From Gammaproteobacteria bacterium (GTDB lineage Bacteria > Pseudomonadota > Gammaproteobacteria > Pseudomonadales > PIVM01): a stretch of 64,000 nt of DNA. The first letter of the stretch is position 1, and every line of letters starts with the position of its first letter. Under the pieces are notes generated by a model. The model was not told the origin of the DNA and did no database searches. It saw only the letters and a list, made by a program, of their open reading frames with translations. The stretch spans positions 104,514 to 168,513 of the forward strand of contig PIVM01000001.1 in NCBI GenBank assembly GCA_003353945.1. The letters are read 5' to 3'. Shown one piece after another: positions 45,865-55,778 of the stretch. The translations under genes and the position numbers were made by a program.

Positions 45865-45887
45865 GAAATGTTATATTATAACATTTA
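45865..45887. promoter_or_regulatory. Zur box
   Basis: The 23 bases GAAATG-TTATATTATA-ACATTTA match the gammaproteobacterial Zur consensus GAAATGTTATANTATAACATTTC at all but the last base. The site lies between the divergent znuA and zur-znuCB units, 43 bases from znuA and 81 from zur, so one site can control both. Confidence 0.9.
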
Positions 45888-45968
45888 CACTCATATCAAA
45901 AGCTAGTTAGTTAAGGGCACCTGAACACTGTGGGTTTGGGTGACAGACTGAACAGGTGACAGACAGCC

Positions 45969-46466
45969 ATGAGCAAGCATTCCCCCTTAAATTCCATTGC
46001 GTTTCAAAACCATGATCACTCCATCTGTATTGATCAGGCATTAGCGCTGGCTGAACAACGATGTCATCAACTGCACGCTAGACTTACGCCTCAGCGCAAA
46101 CGAGTGCTTGAGCTCATTTGGCAAAGTCACAAACCGTTGGGCGCGTATGATTTGTTGGAAATGCTGAACCAGGCCAGCCAGAAAAGAATCGCCCCAGCCA
46201 CAATATACCGGGCATTGGACTTTTTGCAGGCAACCGGTCTTGTGCATCGCCTTGCATCCTTAAATGCATTTACTGGCTGCTGTGCACATGATTCTCATGC
46301 AGACTGCTGTTTTTTTATCTGTGAACAATGTCGAAGGGTTATTGAAATGGAAGGTAACGAAGTTGCTTCAATTATCGATAAAAGTGCCAGACAGGCCAAT
46401 TTCAGCTATCAACAATTGTCACTCGAAGTCGTTGGGTTGTGCCCGGATTGCAGGACTGATCAATAA
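45969..46466 (+). CDS. zur: Zinc uptake regulator Zur (Fur family)
   Basis: A 165-residue repressor. A winged helix covers about 20-95 ([23 protein letters not shown]) and a C-terminal dimerisation domain holds metal residues ([21 protein letters not shown]). With zinc it should bind the box just upstream and shut off znuA and its own operon. Its TAA overlaps the znuC ATG by one base. Confidence 0.95.
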   Translation: MSKHSPLNSIAFQNHDHSICIDQALALAEQRCHQLHARLTPQRKRVLELIWQSHKPLGAYDLLEMLNQASQKRIAPATIYRALDFLQATGLVHRLASLNAFTGCCAHDSHADCCFFICEQCRRVIEMEGNEVASIIDKSARQANFSYQQLSLEVVGLCPDCRTDQ

Positions 46467-47227
46467 TGCTTGATGCACTTTTAGTTCAACTAAACGATAT
46501 CAGTTTTCATGTCCAGAATCGCTCGATTCTTGATTCTGTAAGCTTATCCGTAAGGGCAGGGGAGATCGTGACCCTAATTGGCCCCAATGGTGCGGGAAAA
46601 ACCACATTGGTTAAGATTGTTCTTGGGTTATTATCGCCGAGCAGCGGCAGTCTCGTCAGAAACAGCAAGCTTCGACTGGGTTATATGCCTCAGAAATTTC
46701 ACCTAGACCCTAACCTTCCTCTCAGCGTGACACGATTTCTAAAGCTGACTCAAAAAGCGGATGCTGCCATTGAAGCGTCACTCAGGGAAGTGGGCATATT
46801 GCACTTGGCGAAATCAGCGATTACATCGATCTCTGGTGGCGAACTACAACGCGTTCTGTTGGCGCGCGCATTGCTCAGAAAACCACAGTTGCTTGTATTG
46901 GATGAACCCGTGCAGGGGGTTGATGTCGCAGGGCAAAGTGAACTCTATCAACTCATCAGCCACGTCAAAGACCATTATCATTGTGGCGTATTGATGGTGT
47001 CACATGATTTGCATCTGGTTATGTCCGCTACCGATACAGTGGTTTGTCTAAACCAGCATGTCTGTTGTCAGGGGCACCCGGATACGGTTAGCAGCGATCC
47101 AGCGTATTTGTCACTGTTTGGTAAAAAAGGGGTAGATTCAATGGCTACTTATACGCACCATCACGATCATCAGCATGATTTAAGCGGTCACGTTGTCGAC
47201 CAACAAAAGGAGAGGGCGGGGCGGTAA
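46466..47227 (+). CDS. znuC: Zinc ABC transporter ATP-binding protein
   Basis: A 253-residue ATPase: Walker [11 protein letters not shown], signature [16 protein letters not shown], Walker [14 protein letters not shown], switch His in VSHDLH. The C-terminus has a His-rich tail ([10 protein letters not shown]), which may bind zinc. It powers ZnuB. Stop and start overlaps of one base join zur, znuC and znuB into one translational unit. Confidence 0.96.
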   Translation: MLDALLVQLNDISFHVQNRSILDSVSLSVRAGEIVTLIGPNGAGKTTLVKIVLGLLSPSSGSLVRNSKLRLGYMPQKFHLDPNLPLSVTRFLKLTQKADAAIEASLREVGILHLAKSAITSISGGELQRVLLARALLRKPQLLVLDEPVQGVDVAGQSELYQLISHVKDHYHCGVLMVSHDLHLVMSATDTVVCLNQHVCCQGHPDTVSSDPAYLSLFGKKGVDSMATYTHHHDHQHDLSGHVVDQQKERAGR

Positions 47228-48015
47228 TGGATATACTGCTTTACGCGCTATTGGCTGGCATCGGTGTTGCGCTTGTTGCCGGCCCCCTTGGCTCGTTCGT
47301 CGTTTGGCGTCGCATGGCCTATTTCAGTGATACTCTGGCTCATTCAGCGCTGTTGGGTGTTGCACTGGGGTTGGTATTATCTCTCCCTATACCCCTAATG
47401 GTTGTCATACTCTGTGCGACACTGGCTGTACTGTTGCTACTACTGCAGATAAACCAGACGCTGAGCGCTGACACATTACTGGGCATCCTAGCCCATACTA
47501 GTCTTGCATTAGGTTTATTTATTGTCAGCTTTATTAAAGACATACGCATTGATTTGATGGCCTATCTGTTTGGCGACTTATTGTCAGTCACGGCTCAAGA
47601 CTTAGCTTGGATCTATGGCGGTGGTCTTTGCATTCTGATGACGTTGATACTGTTCTGGGATTCTTTGTTGGCTGTGACAGTGCATGAAGAACTGGCCCGC
47701 ATTGAAGGCGTACCGGTAGAGCGAATAAAACTGACACTGATGTTGATGTTGGCATTGGTAGTTGCCGTTGCGATGAAAATTGTGGGTGTTTTGTTAATTT
47801 CCGCCTTGCTGATTATTCCCGCTGCTACGGTTCGTCGCCATAGTAACAGCCCAGAAACAATGGCGATTGCAGCCAGTTTATGTGGCATGGTCGCCGTGAT
47901 ATTTGGCTTGAGCATGTCCTATCATTGGGATTCGCCGGCTGGACCCTCCGTTGTTGTCGCCTGTTTTGTTCTATTTATCGGTAGTCAACTCATACCGGTA
48001 AAAACGCCGCAATAA
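47227..48015 (+). CDS. znuB: Zinc ABC transporter permease
   Basis: A 262-residue membrane protein with about eight hydrophobic helices, of the ABC-3 family (MAYFSDTLAHSALLGVALG motif). It forms the zinc channel with ZnuC and takes zinc from ZnuA. It is last in zur-znuC-znuB. Confidence 0.96.
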   Translation: MDILLYALLAGIGVALVAGPLGSFVVWRRMAYFSDTLAHSALLGVALGLVLSLPIPLMVVILCATLAVLLLLLQINQTLSADTLLGILAHTSLALGLFIVSFIKDIRIDLMAYLFGDLLSVTAQDLAWIYGGGLCILMTLILFWDSLLAVTVHEELARIEGVPVERIKLTLMLMLALVVAVAMKIVGVLLISALLIIPAATVRRHSNSPETMAIAASLCGMVAVIFGLSMSYHWDSPAGPSVVVACFVLFIGSQLIPVKTPQ

Positions 48016-48125
48016 CACACCGCTTCTGCATGCAAAATAATTTGAAAAGCGCAACAGCTTTTACGTGAAAGGGGATAGGATTTTGGTGAAACAGGGGCGT
48101 TTTACAACAATAACCCCTGCTTCGA

Positions 48126-48365
48126 TTATGCAGCCGTCGATAATGGAGGGTGATCAACTGTACTGTGGACTAAAGTCAATGCAGCTATCTTGTGATCTTT
48201 TTCTTCGTTTTCGTCGATGCCATCAGCTCGGCAAACCAGCTTACTGGAAATATAGTCAGTAAGATTCCAGATTACATCGCAGTCCACGGACTGTGGCACA
48301 ATGGTTTCTGTTTCAAAGGCAAATGCAGCGCTGTCAGTTAGGTTAAAAAATTGAGAGTAAAACAT
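48126..48365 (-). CDS. Small hypothetical protein
   Basis: A 79-residue frame with a good ribosome site (AAGGAG, 8 bases before the ATG), three cysteines or fewer and an acidic middle. No family is recognised. It sits just after znuB, convergent, and before a decayed LysR gene. The start could be 48398, but the ribosome site favours 48365. Confidence 0.5.
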   Translation of the reverse strand: MFYSQFFNLTDSAAFAFETETIVPQSVDCDVIWNLTDYISSKLVCRADGIDENEEKDHKIAALTLVHSTVDHPPLSTAA

Positions 48366-48515
48366 GTCTAGCTCCTTAATGGGGGATCGCCCCAACAATA
48401 ATAATTAAAGAATAGCCCTTGTGAGACTACGTTCGTTTTCGGGTTCCGAAAACGGCGGCCATTATATGCCTCCTTTCATTACAATACGATAACAATTTGT
48501 AATAAAACAGAGAGC

Positions 48516-48967
48516 TCTGGGAAGTTGGAAGTTGCCTTACCTCCTGATGGTGCTTTAGATATAGTGCCTCTATTGTCGGAGTTTCGAACTCAATATCCAC
48601 ATATAGAGTTAAACGTTGAATCGCAGCAGCAGTTGAAAGATATCACCCGATTAGAGCGAGCTGGAAAATTGGATTCGAGAAATTCATCCGAATGCAGCAA
48701 TAACCACGCGAACAAATTCTATGGCATTCGCATCTGAGGCCGTAGCAAATGATATGGGGGTAACATTTCTCACAGGGCATATGGCTAAACAGATTTGAGA
48801 ATCTGCTGGAGCTGCCTATCGATCCCTGCGACACATTAGTAAGTGTATGGATGTTAACTTGTCCAGACTTACGCTTTCAGCCTCGGATAAAACTCTTTGT
48901 CGATTTTGTGCGCAAGAAGCTGTCTTTGCGTTATCCTGAATATGCGATACAGAGTATGGCTGAGTAA
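48516..48967 (+). pseudogene. Decayed LysR-family regulator (effector-binding half only)
   Basis: Pieces of a LysR C-terminal domain follow in order in three frames: GKLEVALPPDGALDIVPLLS (first strand), then TTRTNSMAFASEAVANDMGV, then LVSVWMLTCPDLRFQPRIKL and the VDFVRKKL helix, ending at a TAA at 48967. At least two frameshifts separate the pieces, and the N-terminal DNA-binding domain is absent upstream. It cannot make a working regulator. Confidence 0.75.
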
Positions 48968-50104
48968 ATTGGCCGAATACGGTGACAATCTTGACGGAAA
49001 GAAAGGCAACACCAGTGACTCAAAGACAGTTGCCAATCAATACCGGCGCCTCGCCCTTTAAGCCACTGCCGGATATACCAAACCATATGTCGTGTCACAT
49101 ACAATATCATTAAAAAACAGACAGACATTGAGCGGAAAAGGAGGCGCGCATAAAAGCATTCTACACAGATGTATATGTTCAAACTCGAATCTACGGTTTT
49201 CGAAATAGATTCTGACTTTGATCGACACTGTGAGACTGCATATTAGAGAAAGCGGTCTTTTAAGTTTTGCTCATCACTAAGATTTTGAAGCATTCGTGAG
49301 ACGGCTTCTGTTACACATCGGCCTGTTAAGTGTTGTTTACATCAGTGTCCGCTTCGGTGTTTTACATCGAATAGCCATCTCAACTTTTTAATGAGAGCAT
49401 GGGACAGAATTTGCTACAGAGCGGCCGGACGCCAAAAATGAAAATACAATTTCTGAACTGGCAAGCTGACCTTCGTGCATATTTTCGATTGATTTTATAT
49501 GATGGTCAGCTCTCCCGCCGATAACAGACAGTTAAGCCAGTAAATCGATAGGGGAAAATGTGTAGAGTCGACAACTAGTGCGCCAAATTTAGGTAGTGGC
49601 ATCCTATTCCTGCTCTTTCTATTAAGGGTTTACTGTCTTTTTGGTGTGTACGATTGAGAATCGAAACGAGCACAATAATAATCGTCTCTGCAGCTGCTTC
49701 AATATCAAGATCTATGTCGACTAACTGTTTCCTGTTTAAGAAAACACTTGATCTTTTCCTCTCCATAGAGGGAGGCATTTGACGAGCGATCCGCAATGAT
49801 ATCGTTCTATTCTTTGAATAGGACCGAAAATAGAAGTAGATGGCTAATGATGTATGACAAAGTACTACAAATTAATACTCTTAATTCTGCGGAGGGGTCA
49901 CCAGATATTCTGGCGATTTGTTAGTCATTGCAAAATGCAACTCTCTCAAAAGCATGAGCAATACATCTTTTATTGTAATGGGTAAAATGGCTGCTTTTCT
50001 AGGATTTTCCTATCCCTTGACGCAGGGAAAATGGGTATTTTAAGCATGGGTGTACGTGTAGAAGACTTGTTGTTGACTATCCCGTTCATAAAGTTTCTAA
50101 AAAA
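48968..50104. other. Gene-poor stretch of about 1.1 kb
   Basis: No supportable intact gene. A minus-strand 73-codon frame at 49575-49796 has a helix pattern like a TetR C-terminal end (DIDLDIEAAAETIIIVLVS), but it is only a suggestion. The rest appears to be decayed sequence. It follows the LysR relic and precedes the orphan binding protein. Confidence 0.5.
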
Positions 50105-50965
50105 CTAGTCGAGAGCAAGCCGCAGATGATCGGAGTAGGGTTTCATTCGAGATAACATCTCAATGTTGATTGGATAAATCCCATATAGACCGGCACGCTC
50201 AATAAAATTCTTTCCTTTTTCCGTCATTGTAAACTCAAATAATAGGTCCCTTATTTTGTTTGAGTTTTCTATGGGCATTTCTGGTGCAGTTAGATATACA
50301 ACGTTAGGTACGTCTGCCAATCTTTTATGATATATGGGGATTAGTTTTTTATCCCAAGGACTACCTAATTTATGTATATCATCTTCCATCGTTAAACCAG
50401 CATCAATTTGTCTTTTTAGTAGTTGAACCAAAATCATGTCCAATTTTGTGTATATAAGTTTGGCGACAACCAGTTGGTTAAGATTGAGTTCATTTTTTGC
50501 TAGCATGGAGAGTAAAGAGAGAGGGTCTGTAATGGCTAATTTTTTGTTATTCAAATCAGCGATAGTTTTAATGTCGCTGTCATCCATAGAAACAAACATG
50601 ATATTGAATTCGCGCCCCATTTGTGCGATGGGTTGAAACCCATAATCAGAAACTAATATTTCTGCGATATGTGGCTCGGTGATAATTAGATCGTATTCAC
50701 CTTTGATCGCTGATTTGATATGAGAAAGGAAATTCATATCCGTATACAATTCGACATCTTTCTGTAAATGTTTTGAAAGGTAGGCGTTGTGATCGAAAGT
50801 GAGGCTGGACATAAATGTGTATTCGTAAAACGGAGGCACACCAAGTCGTATGACGTTATTTTCACCAGCTTCGGCTTTCAGGTTGATGACAATTACGCAG
50901 GTAATGATTGAAAAGCATATACGTAAGTTCAAAAGGCGTCCTGCTAATCGATCTATAAAACGCAT
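50105..50965 (-). CDS. PhnD-like periplasmic substrate-binding protein (orphan)
   Basis: A 286-residue exported protein of the PhnD/SsuA-type binding-protein family, recognised from RLGVPPFYEYTF, YDLIITEPHIAEIL, IADLNNKKLAITDPLS and the C-terminal VVYLTAPEMPI. The N-terminal hydrophobic stretch (about 14-31) is a signal peptide or anchor. No ABC permease or ATPase is nearby, so it may serve as a sensory protein or use components encoded elsewhere. Ligands of the family include phosphonates and other small anions. The gap to the amidohydrolase upstream is about 200 bases. Confidence 0.8.
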   Translation of the reverse strand: MRFIDRLAGRLLNLRICFSIITCVIVINLKAEAGENNVIRLGVPPFYEYTFMSSLTFDHNAYLSKHLQKDVELYTDMNFLSHIKSAIKGEYDLIITEPHIAEILVSDYGFQPIAQMGREFNIMFVSMDDSDIKTIADLNNKKLAITDPLSLLSMLAKNELNLNQLVVAKLIYTKLDMILVQLLKRQIDAGLTMEDDIHKLGSPWDKKLIPIYHKRLADVPNVVYLTAPEMPIENSNKIRDLLFEFTMTEKGKNFIERAGLYGIYPINIEMLSRMKPYSDHLRLALD

Positions 50966-51170
50966 CGTTTATCTCGAGATGGTCTTAATGATGTTTCCGT
51001 TAACAATGTTAAGGTGATAATACTTGAGGAAGAAGTTATTCTCGCTTTACACTTTCAATCTTGAGTATAGTACAGGATATTGCCTGTCAATATCTCTCTC
51101 TCTATATATAAGGGCTTCCCGTTTAAATTGTAATAAGAAAAATCGTTAATTAAGAAATGAGAAGTGGTAT

Positions 51171-52886
51171 TTACATCTGATAGACCACTTGGCCCTCCAG
51201 TATGGTTGATACTACGTGAGTTTTGTGTATCTCCCTTACGTCAATATCAAAAAGGTTCCGATCCAAAACGATAAAGTCTGCGTACTTGCCCACTTCAATC
51301 GAACCGGTTTCATCTTCCTGATAGTGTTCATACGCACCTCCCAGCGTAAAAATATTCACGGCCTGTTTCAAAGTGATAGCGTACTGCTTGCCATAACTGT
51401 CGGCTGAGCCTCCAGGAAGTTCGCGTGTTACCATCGCTTCTATAGCTGGAAAAGGATTAGGATCAAATACAACAGGCCAGTCACTCCCTGCTGCGATGGG
51501 GACGTTTTTGTCCAGTAATATTTTAATCGGAAACCCCCAATTGGTTCGCTCTTCTCCGATATCATGACGAACGATCTCTAGCCCGTCACTGGGCTGCCAG
51601 AAATAGGGAGAGAATTCGGCTATCACACCGAGTTTGGCAAAACGATCAATATCCTCTGGATTTACAAAAACCGTATGGGCTATAACGTGACGAACACCGT
51701 TGTCTCCGTGTGTTTCAATCGCCTGCTCAACAGCATTGAGTGCAACGCGAATCGCTCGATCGCCCACGGCGTGTAATACGCTGCCGATGCCCATCGAATG
51801 CAGGCGACTCACTTCTGACATAACAATATCTTCCGGGTTGCGCATATCTCCTCGAAAATCCGTCCCCTCATAGGGATCTACCATCGCCAGTGTCTGTCCA
51901 CCAGCGGAACCATCGAGTACAAATTTGACGTACTTAGGTTTTAGATGCTTGCCGTGGTATTGGTCGCGGTTGGTGATTAATGTTGCAGCGGCCTGCTTTG
52001 CCGCAGGTGTAACAAATTCCACAGGGTGAGCAATTGCAGTAGTCACTCGCATAGTCAATTCATTGCGGTTGTCCAGTGCTTTAAGAGCTTTCATGAATTG
52101 CGGGTAGGTCCATGCTTCATTGATGGAGGTAATACCAAGTGCATTTAGTTGGCTTATCACCCGTTTAGCGCCTGCTGCAAAGCGGTCGATTTTAATGGGG
52201 TTCATGACTTCAATGACAAGGTTGGCTGCGAGTTCACGTAAAACACCTGTTGCTTCGCCCTTGGCATCGCGTTCGATGGTGCCACCTACAGGGTTTGGCG
52301 TGTTGTTATCGATACCGGCGGTAGCCAACGCTTTGGAATTTGCTAGTACTGCGTGACCGCCAATATCCCATAAAACTACAGGTCGGTCAGGCACAAGGCG
52401 ATCCAGTACTGATTTATGTGCAGGTATGTTTTTGAATTCGCCAATAGACTCGGTTAACCAGGGAAGATTTCCTCCAAACACCCATGTTCGTTCCGGATGT
52501 TCGGCTACATAGTCGGTAATGGTCTTGGATAGCAGTGCCCAAGATTGGTGGGGGTCTACGGCCAAATTAATTGAGAATTCAGCTGCCATCTGGGTATGGA
52601 TATGAGCATCTTGTAAGCCTGGCATGACAAACATACCGGCCAGATCAACAACACGGGTATGAGAGCCAATCAGGGGCTTGATCTCTGCATCGGTGCCTGT
52701 TGCAATAAACTTTCCATCTTTAATTGCAAATGCCTCAACCCACGGTTGTTTTTCGTTGATGGTATAGATGCGACCAGCGTAGTAGACACTGTCAGCAATA
52801 TCCACAGGACTTTTTTGCCATTGTGCACAGGCAGTTAAAATCAGTGTATAAAATACAATCGTTAGGGAGTTTGTTATGGTTTTCAT
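51171..52886 (-). CDS. Amidohydrolase-family lipoprotein (YtcJ-like)
   Basis: A 571-residue metal-dependent hydrolase with a lipobox (LTAC, Cys20), so it sits on the periplasmic side of a membrane. It has the amidohydrolase_3 pattern: HIH in GLQDAHIHTQ, later His sites in HAVGDRAI and IAHTVFV, and the GSDWPV Asp. Family members cleave amide or N-formyl bonds of small amines. It lies downstream of a kinase and aminotransferase gene pair on the same strand, with a TonB-receptor relic between. Confidence 0.88.
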   Translation of the reverse strand: MKTITNSLTIVFYTLILTACAQWQKSPVDIADSVYYAGRIYTINEKQPWVEAFAIKDGKFIATGTDAEIKPLIGSHTRVVDLAGMFVMPGLQDAHIHTQMAAEFSINLAVDPHQSWALLSKTITDYVAEHPERTWVFGGNLPWLTESIGEFKNIPAHKSVLDRLVPDRPVVLWDIGGHAVLANSKALATAGIDNNTPNPVGGTIERDAKGEATGVLRELAANLVIEVMNPIKIDRFAAGAKRVISQLNALGITSINEAWTYPQFMKALKALDNRNELTMRVTTAIAHPVEFVTPAAKQAAATLITNRDQYHGKHLKPKYVKFVLDGSAGGQTLAMVDPYEGTDFRGDMRNPEDIVMSEVSRLHSMGIGSVLHAVGDRAIRVALNAVEQAIETHGDNGVRHVIAHTVFVNPEDIDRFAKLGVIAEFSPYFWQPSDGLEIVRHDIGEERTNWGFPIKILLDKNVPIAAGSDWPVVFDPNPFPAIEAMVTRELPGGSADSYGKQYAITLKQAVNIFTLGGAYEHYQEDETGSIEVGKYADFIVLDRNLFDIDVREIHKTHVVSTILEGQVVYQM

Positions 52887-52974
52887 AATTCACTTATCCA
52901 ATTTTTCTCTTTCGGAGAGGATGGTGTTACTAACCTAAAACATGATTAGCTCTTATTTCGAATTTGGTACGAAC

Positions 52975-53276
52975 ACTCTCCTATATTGTTATAGATCCAG
53001 GTAATGCCTCCGTCCACATCATAGGTACACCTGGTCCATTCACGCTCTTCATCGGTGTAACACCGATCGTCAAATAGCCTGAACTGTTCGGCAAATTGTC
53101 ATTCTGCATGTCCGGACACGCCACGTGTGTCTGTATCCAGCTCATACTGCTGGCAATACCCATCAAAATCAAATGTACCGCCAGAACCGCTATAGGAATT
53201 GCCGATCGCACTATCAATCCCCTCTTCAATGCTGTCCGATGAGAGATAGAGCCCAGCGATCCAGGTCACCTTTCTA
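52975..53276 (-). pseudogene. Relic of a TonB-dependent receptor
   Basis: About 100 codons matching residues in the middle of the intact receptor at 57441-59852. By eye about 60 of 93 aligned residues are identical, including IAGLYLS, GHAE, QFAEQ, TYDVDGGITW and YNNI. A TGA at 53099-53101 replaces the Trp of GHAEW. The rest of the gene is absent on both sides. It is a fragment left by deletion of a paralogous receptor that stood in this operon. Confidence 0.85.
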
Positions 53277-53311
53277 CTTATTTTTGTTATTGGTGAATAG
53301 TTAACAAGAGG

Positions 53312-54331
53312 TTAGCTGATAAAATCCTCCGCCATCGCTGTGACCGCTTCAATCATCATTGGTGTTAATGTTTGTGCTGTTTCCGTTTCCCTGCGAGTGT
53401 GACCCCAGCCCAGATATACCAGGCCACGGATAAGAAAGAATGTGGGTAGTAAAGCCAGGTGTTCGTCAGGTAGTTCTCTAACACTGCGATAACCTTCAAC
53501 CATGGCGTTGTAGATCGTATCAAAGTGGGGTTCGCCTAAATGGAAAAACATGGAGGTGGCAAATTCAAAAAGGTGCCAGCCAAAACCTGAATCATCAAAA
53601 TCAATCAAGTAGAGGCCTTCTTGTGCTTGCAAAAGGTTTTCAGGTAGAAGATCACAGTGAATTAAGCCGTAACGATCGGGCTGTTTTCCAAATTCCTGTA
53701 GTTGCTTTTTTGCTTTATCTCTTGCTTTGAAAAGTAGTCCTTTCTGTTGTGTTGTTAGTTGTTCGAGTTCCCAAAACCGTCCCCAAATCGGACTTTCGCC
53801 GATTAGTCCATCCTCATCCCATGCCTGGCGGCTAAAATCATTTGGATGCTGCCAAGTGTTAGTAATGTTATGTACTTTTGCTGCAAGTTCGCCAATGGAT
53901 TGATATGTGGTGACCAGTGTCTGATCTTCTCCTGATACGCCTGCCTCAATACTGCCAAGGGGATTGCCATCTATCCAGCTAAGCAGATCGCATTGTCTTG
54001 GTTCCGGGACTTCGTTTGTAGCAACGACTTGGAACAGTTCACAATCTTTTGTGTGGATAACAGAAGGTGTTAGCACACCCCTGTCTTTTAAATATGTCAT
54101 CCAGTTCAATTCGGAGCGCAACGCATCATCGTTGTGATAACCGTGACGATGTATGCGTAATGCATACATTGCACCATTAGTGTCTATCACTTTGAATACT
54201 GCATTTTCACGATGTTTGATGAGTGTTAATTCGACATCGACCGTAAGATTCCAGTGTTGCAGTGCACTTCGTCCTAATGACATTAATCTGCCGGCTTGTT
54301 GCTCTAACGAAAGTGTGTAGAAATCTGACAT
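53312..54331 (-). CDS. APH-fold small-molecule kinase (hydroxylysine kinase-like)
   Basis: A 339-residue kinase of the aminoglycoside phosphotransferase fold: N-lobe (YALRIHRHGY, about 56-65), catalytic loop HCDLLPENLL and metal site IDFDDSGFG. It phosphorylates a hydroxyl of a small metabolite. Adjacent, 24 bases upstream, is a class III aminotransferase-fold gene; in animals the same pair is hydroxylysine kinase plus phosphohydroxylysine phospho-lyase, and ethanolamine-phosphate phospho-lyase is a close relative. A resistance role is unlikely. The substrate is inferred, not shown. Confidence 0.8.
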   Translation of the reverse strand: MSDFYTLSLEQQAGRLMSLGRSALQHWNLTVDVELTLIKHRENAVFKVIDTNGAMYALRIHRHGYHNDDALRSELNWMTYLKDRGVLTPSVIHTKDCELFQVVATNEVPEPRQCDLLSWIDGNPLGSIEAGVSGEDQTLVTTYQSIGELAAKVHNITNTWQHPNDFSRQAWDEDGLIGESPIWGRFWELEQLTTQQKGLLFKARDKAKKQLQEFGKQPDRYGLIHCDLLPENLLQAQEGLYLIDFDDSGFGWHLFEFATSMFFHLGEPHFDTIYNAMVEGYRSVRELPDEHLALLPTFFLIRGLVYLGWGHTRRETETAQTLTPMMIEAVTAMAEDFIS

Positions 54332-54355
54332 AAGTGGTTTTCCTGCTTAGGTGAG

Positions 54356-55654
54356 TTATACATCCGGATTGATGGAGATTGTCGGTGAGGTATCTATCTT
54401 GTTTTCAGCGACCTTGATAGCTTTTTCAAATCGTTCCAAAGCCAGTGCACAATAGTCCTGGTCAACGAGCAGTCCGGGTTTAAATTGAATAAGTGATGAA
54501 TCGAATCCCGCGAATATTGCCCAAATACCGTGATCAAAGAGCGCCTTAGACATGTGAATACCACCATTTGGATGATCAAACTGCAATCCAATGACTAGGC
54601 CTTGTTGGCGAATATCGCAAAGATAGGAGTGTCTGCTTTGAATATCGCTGAGACCCTCTTTTAGAAAAGATGCAATACGGTTTACGTTGTCCAATGTTTC
54701 TTGACTACTGCAAAGGTCCAACACCAATGAGGCTACTGGGCACCCAAGTTCTGCGCCACCAAAAGTGGAGACATGGCCCCAGGGATTATCTGTCAGCCAG
54801 CTGCCAACATCTTTGCTGAGTATCGCTGCTGAGATAGGATAGAGCCCTCCCGAAAGACCTTTGCCGACCACCATAATGTCGGGTTCGACGCTCCAGCAGT
54901 CAACTCCCCACAGATGGCCGGTACGGCCCAAACCAGTTTGAACTTCATCGGCGATATAGAGTGAACCGTACTTTTTACATAGGGCTTTGACATCTGGCAG
55001 ATAATCTTTATCCGGAACGGGAAACCCATAGGTTGCAGGAATTGTCTCCATTAAAACAGCTGCCACATCGCTGTTAGTTAAGGCTTCCTCCATGGCCGCA
55101 AGATCATTAAAGGGGACTTTGATGAAGTCAGCAGGCTCATCACTATGGAAATAGCGTGCAACGGCATCATCACCGGCTGCACCTGATAATCCGGTACGAC
55201 CATGATAGGCGGCATCAATAGCAACAATTTTACGGCGTCCAGTGGCATAACGGGCTGATTTGATCGCTACATCGTTTGCTTCACTACCACTACTGGTAAA
55301 AACTGTGTAATGAAGGTATCCAGGGCTGAGTTTAGCCAGCTTTTCAGCTAACTCTGCTCGTACTGTGCTGGGGAAGTGATGATTGCCGATATCCAGATTT
55401 GATAAGGCGTTCTGCAAAGTGGCTAGCGCCATTGGATGACGATGGCCGATGTTGAATACACCGCCATTGAGATGGAAGTCCATTAATTGGCGTCCATCCT
55501 GATCCCAAAGGTAATAGCCTTCACGTCTGCCTACCACCAAGGGTATGCCAAAGTTTTTGAGTGCTTCAACTCGCCCAGGAATCAGGTATTGCTGTGCGAG
55601 CTCCAATGTATGCTGTTTTTCCTTGGAAAATACAGTGGGCGATTTATTGGGCAT
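54356..55654 (-). CDS. Class III PLP enzyme; aminotransferase or amine-phosphate lyase
   Basis: A 432-residue PLP enzyme of fold type I. The Schiff-base Lys is in VVGKGLSGGLYPI, the cofactor Asp in ADEVQTGLGRTG and the phosphate-binding TSSGSEAND pattern is present. Class III members are omega-transaminases or, when paired with a kinase, phospho-lyases that remove phosphate and amine from an O-phosphorylated amino alcohol. It is first of the minus-strand run that contains the kinase and the amidohydrolase, and is divergent from a TetR regulator gene. Confidence 0.87.
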   Translation of the reverse strand: MPNKSPTVFSKEKQHTLELAQQYLIPGRVEALKNFGIPLVVGRREGYYLWDQDGRQLMDFHLNGGVFNIGHRHPMALATLQNALSNLDIGNHHFPSTVRAELAEKLAKLSPGYLHYTVFTSSGSEANDVAIKSARYATGRRKIVAIDAAYHGRTGLSGAAGDDAVARYFHSDEPADFIKVPFNDLAAMEEALTNSDVAAVLMETIPATYGFPVPDKDYLPDVKALCKKYGSLYIADEVQTGLGRTGHLWGVDCWSVEPDIMVVGKGLSGGLYPISAAILSKDVGSWLTDNPWGHVSTFGGAELGCPVASLVLDLCSSQETLDNVNRIASFLKEGLSDIQSRHSYLCDIRQQGLVIGLQFDHPNGGIHMSKALFDHGIWAIFAGFDSSLIQFKPGLLVDQDYCALALERFEKAIKVAENKIDTSPTISINPDV

Positions 55655-55778
55655 ATCTGTTTACCCTTAATAATCAGATCTATTAAGCGTGGCTTTCCCT
55701 GTTAGGCTAAACCCTGCAAACAAGACGTTAACAAGGACAGATCCCTAGCAAAAACACCTCAGTTCATAACCACCTAAA

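Noticed and set aside
52981-53229. 82-codon minus-strand frame starting at 53229 as a real gene
   Set aside because: The neighbouring frame matches the TonB receptor, and this frame is only its shadow. The region is a relic.
53312-54331. Antibiotic-resistance call for the APH-fold kinase
   Set aside because: The fold is shared with metabolic kinases, and the class III PLP neighbour and TetR context point to metabolism.
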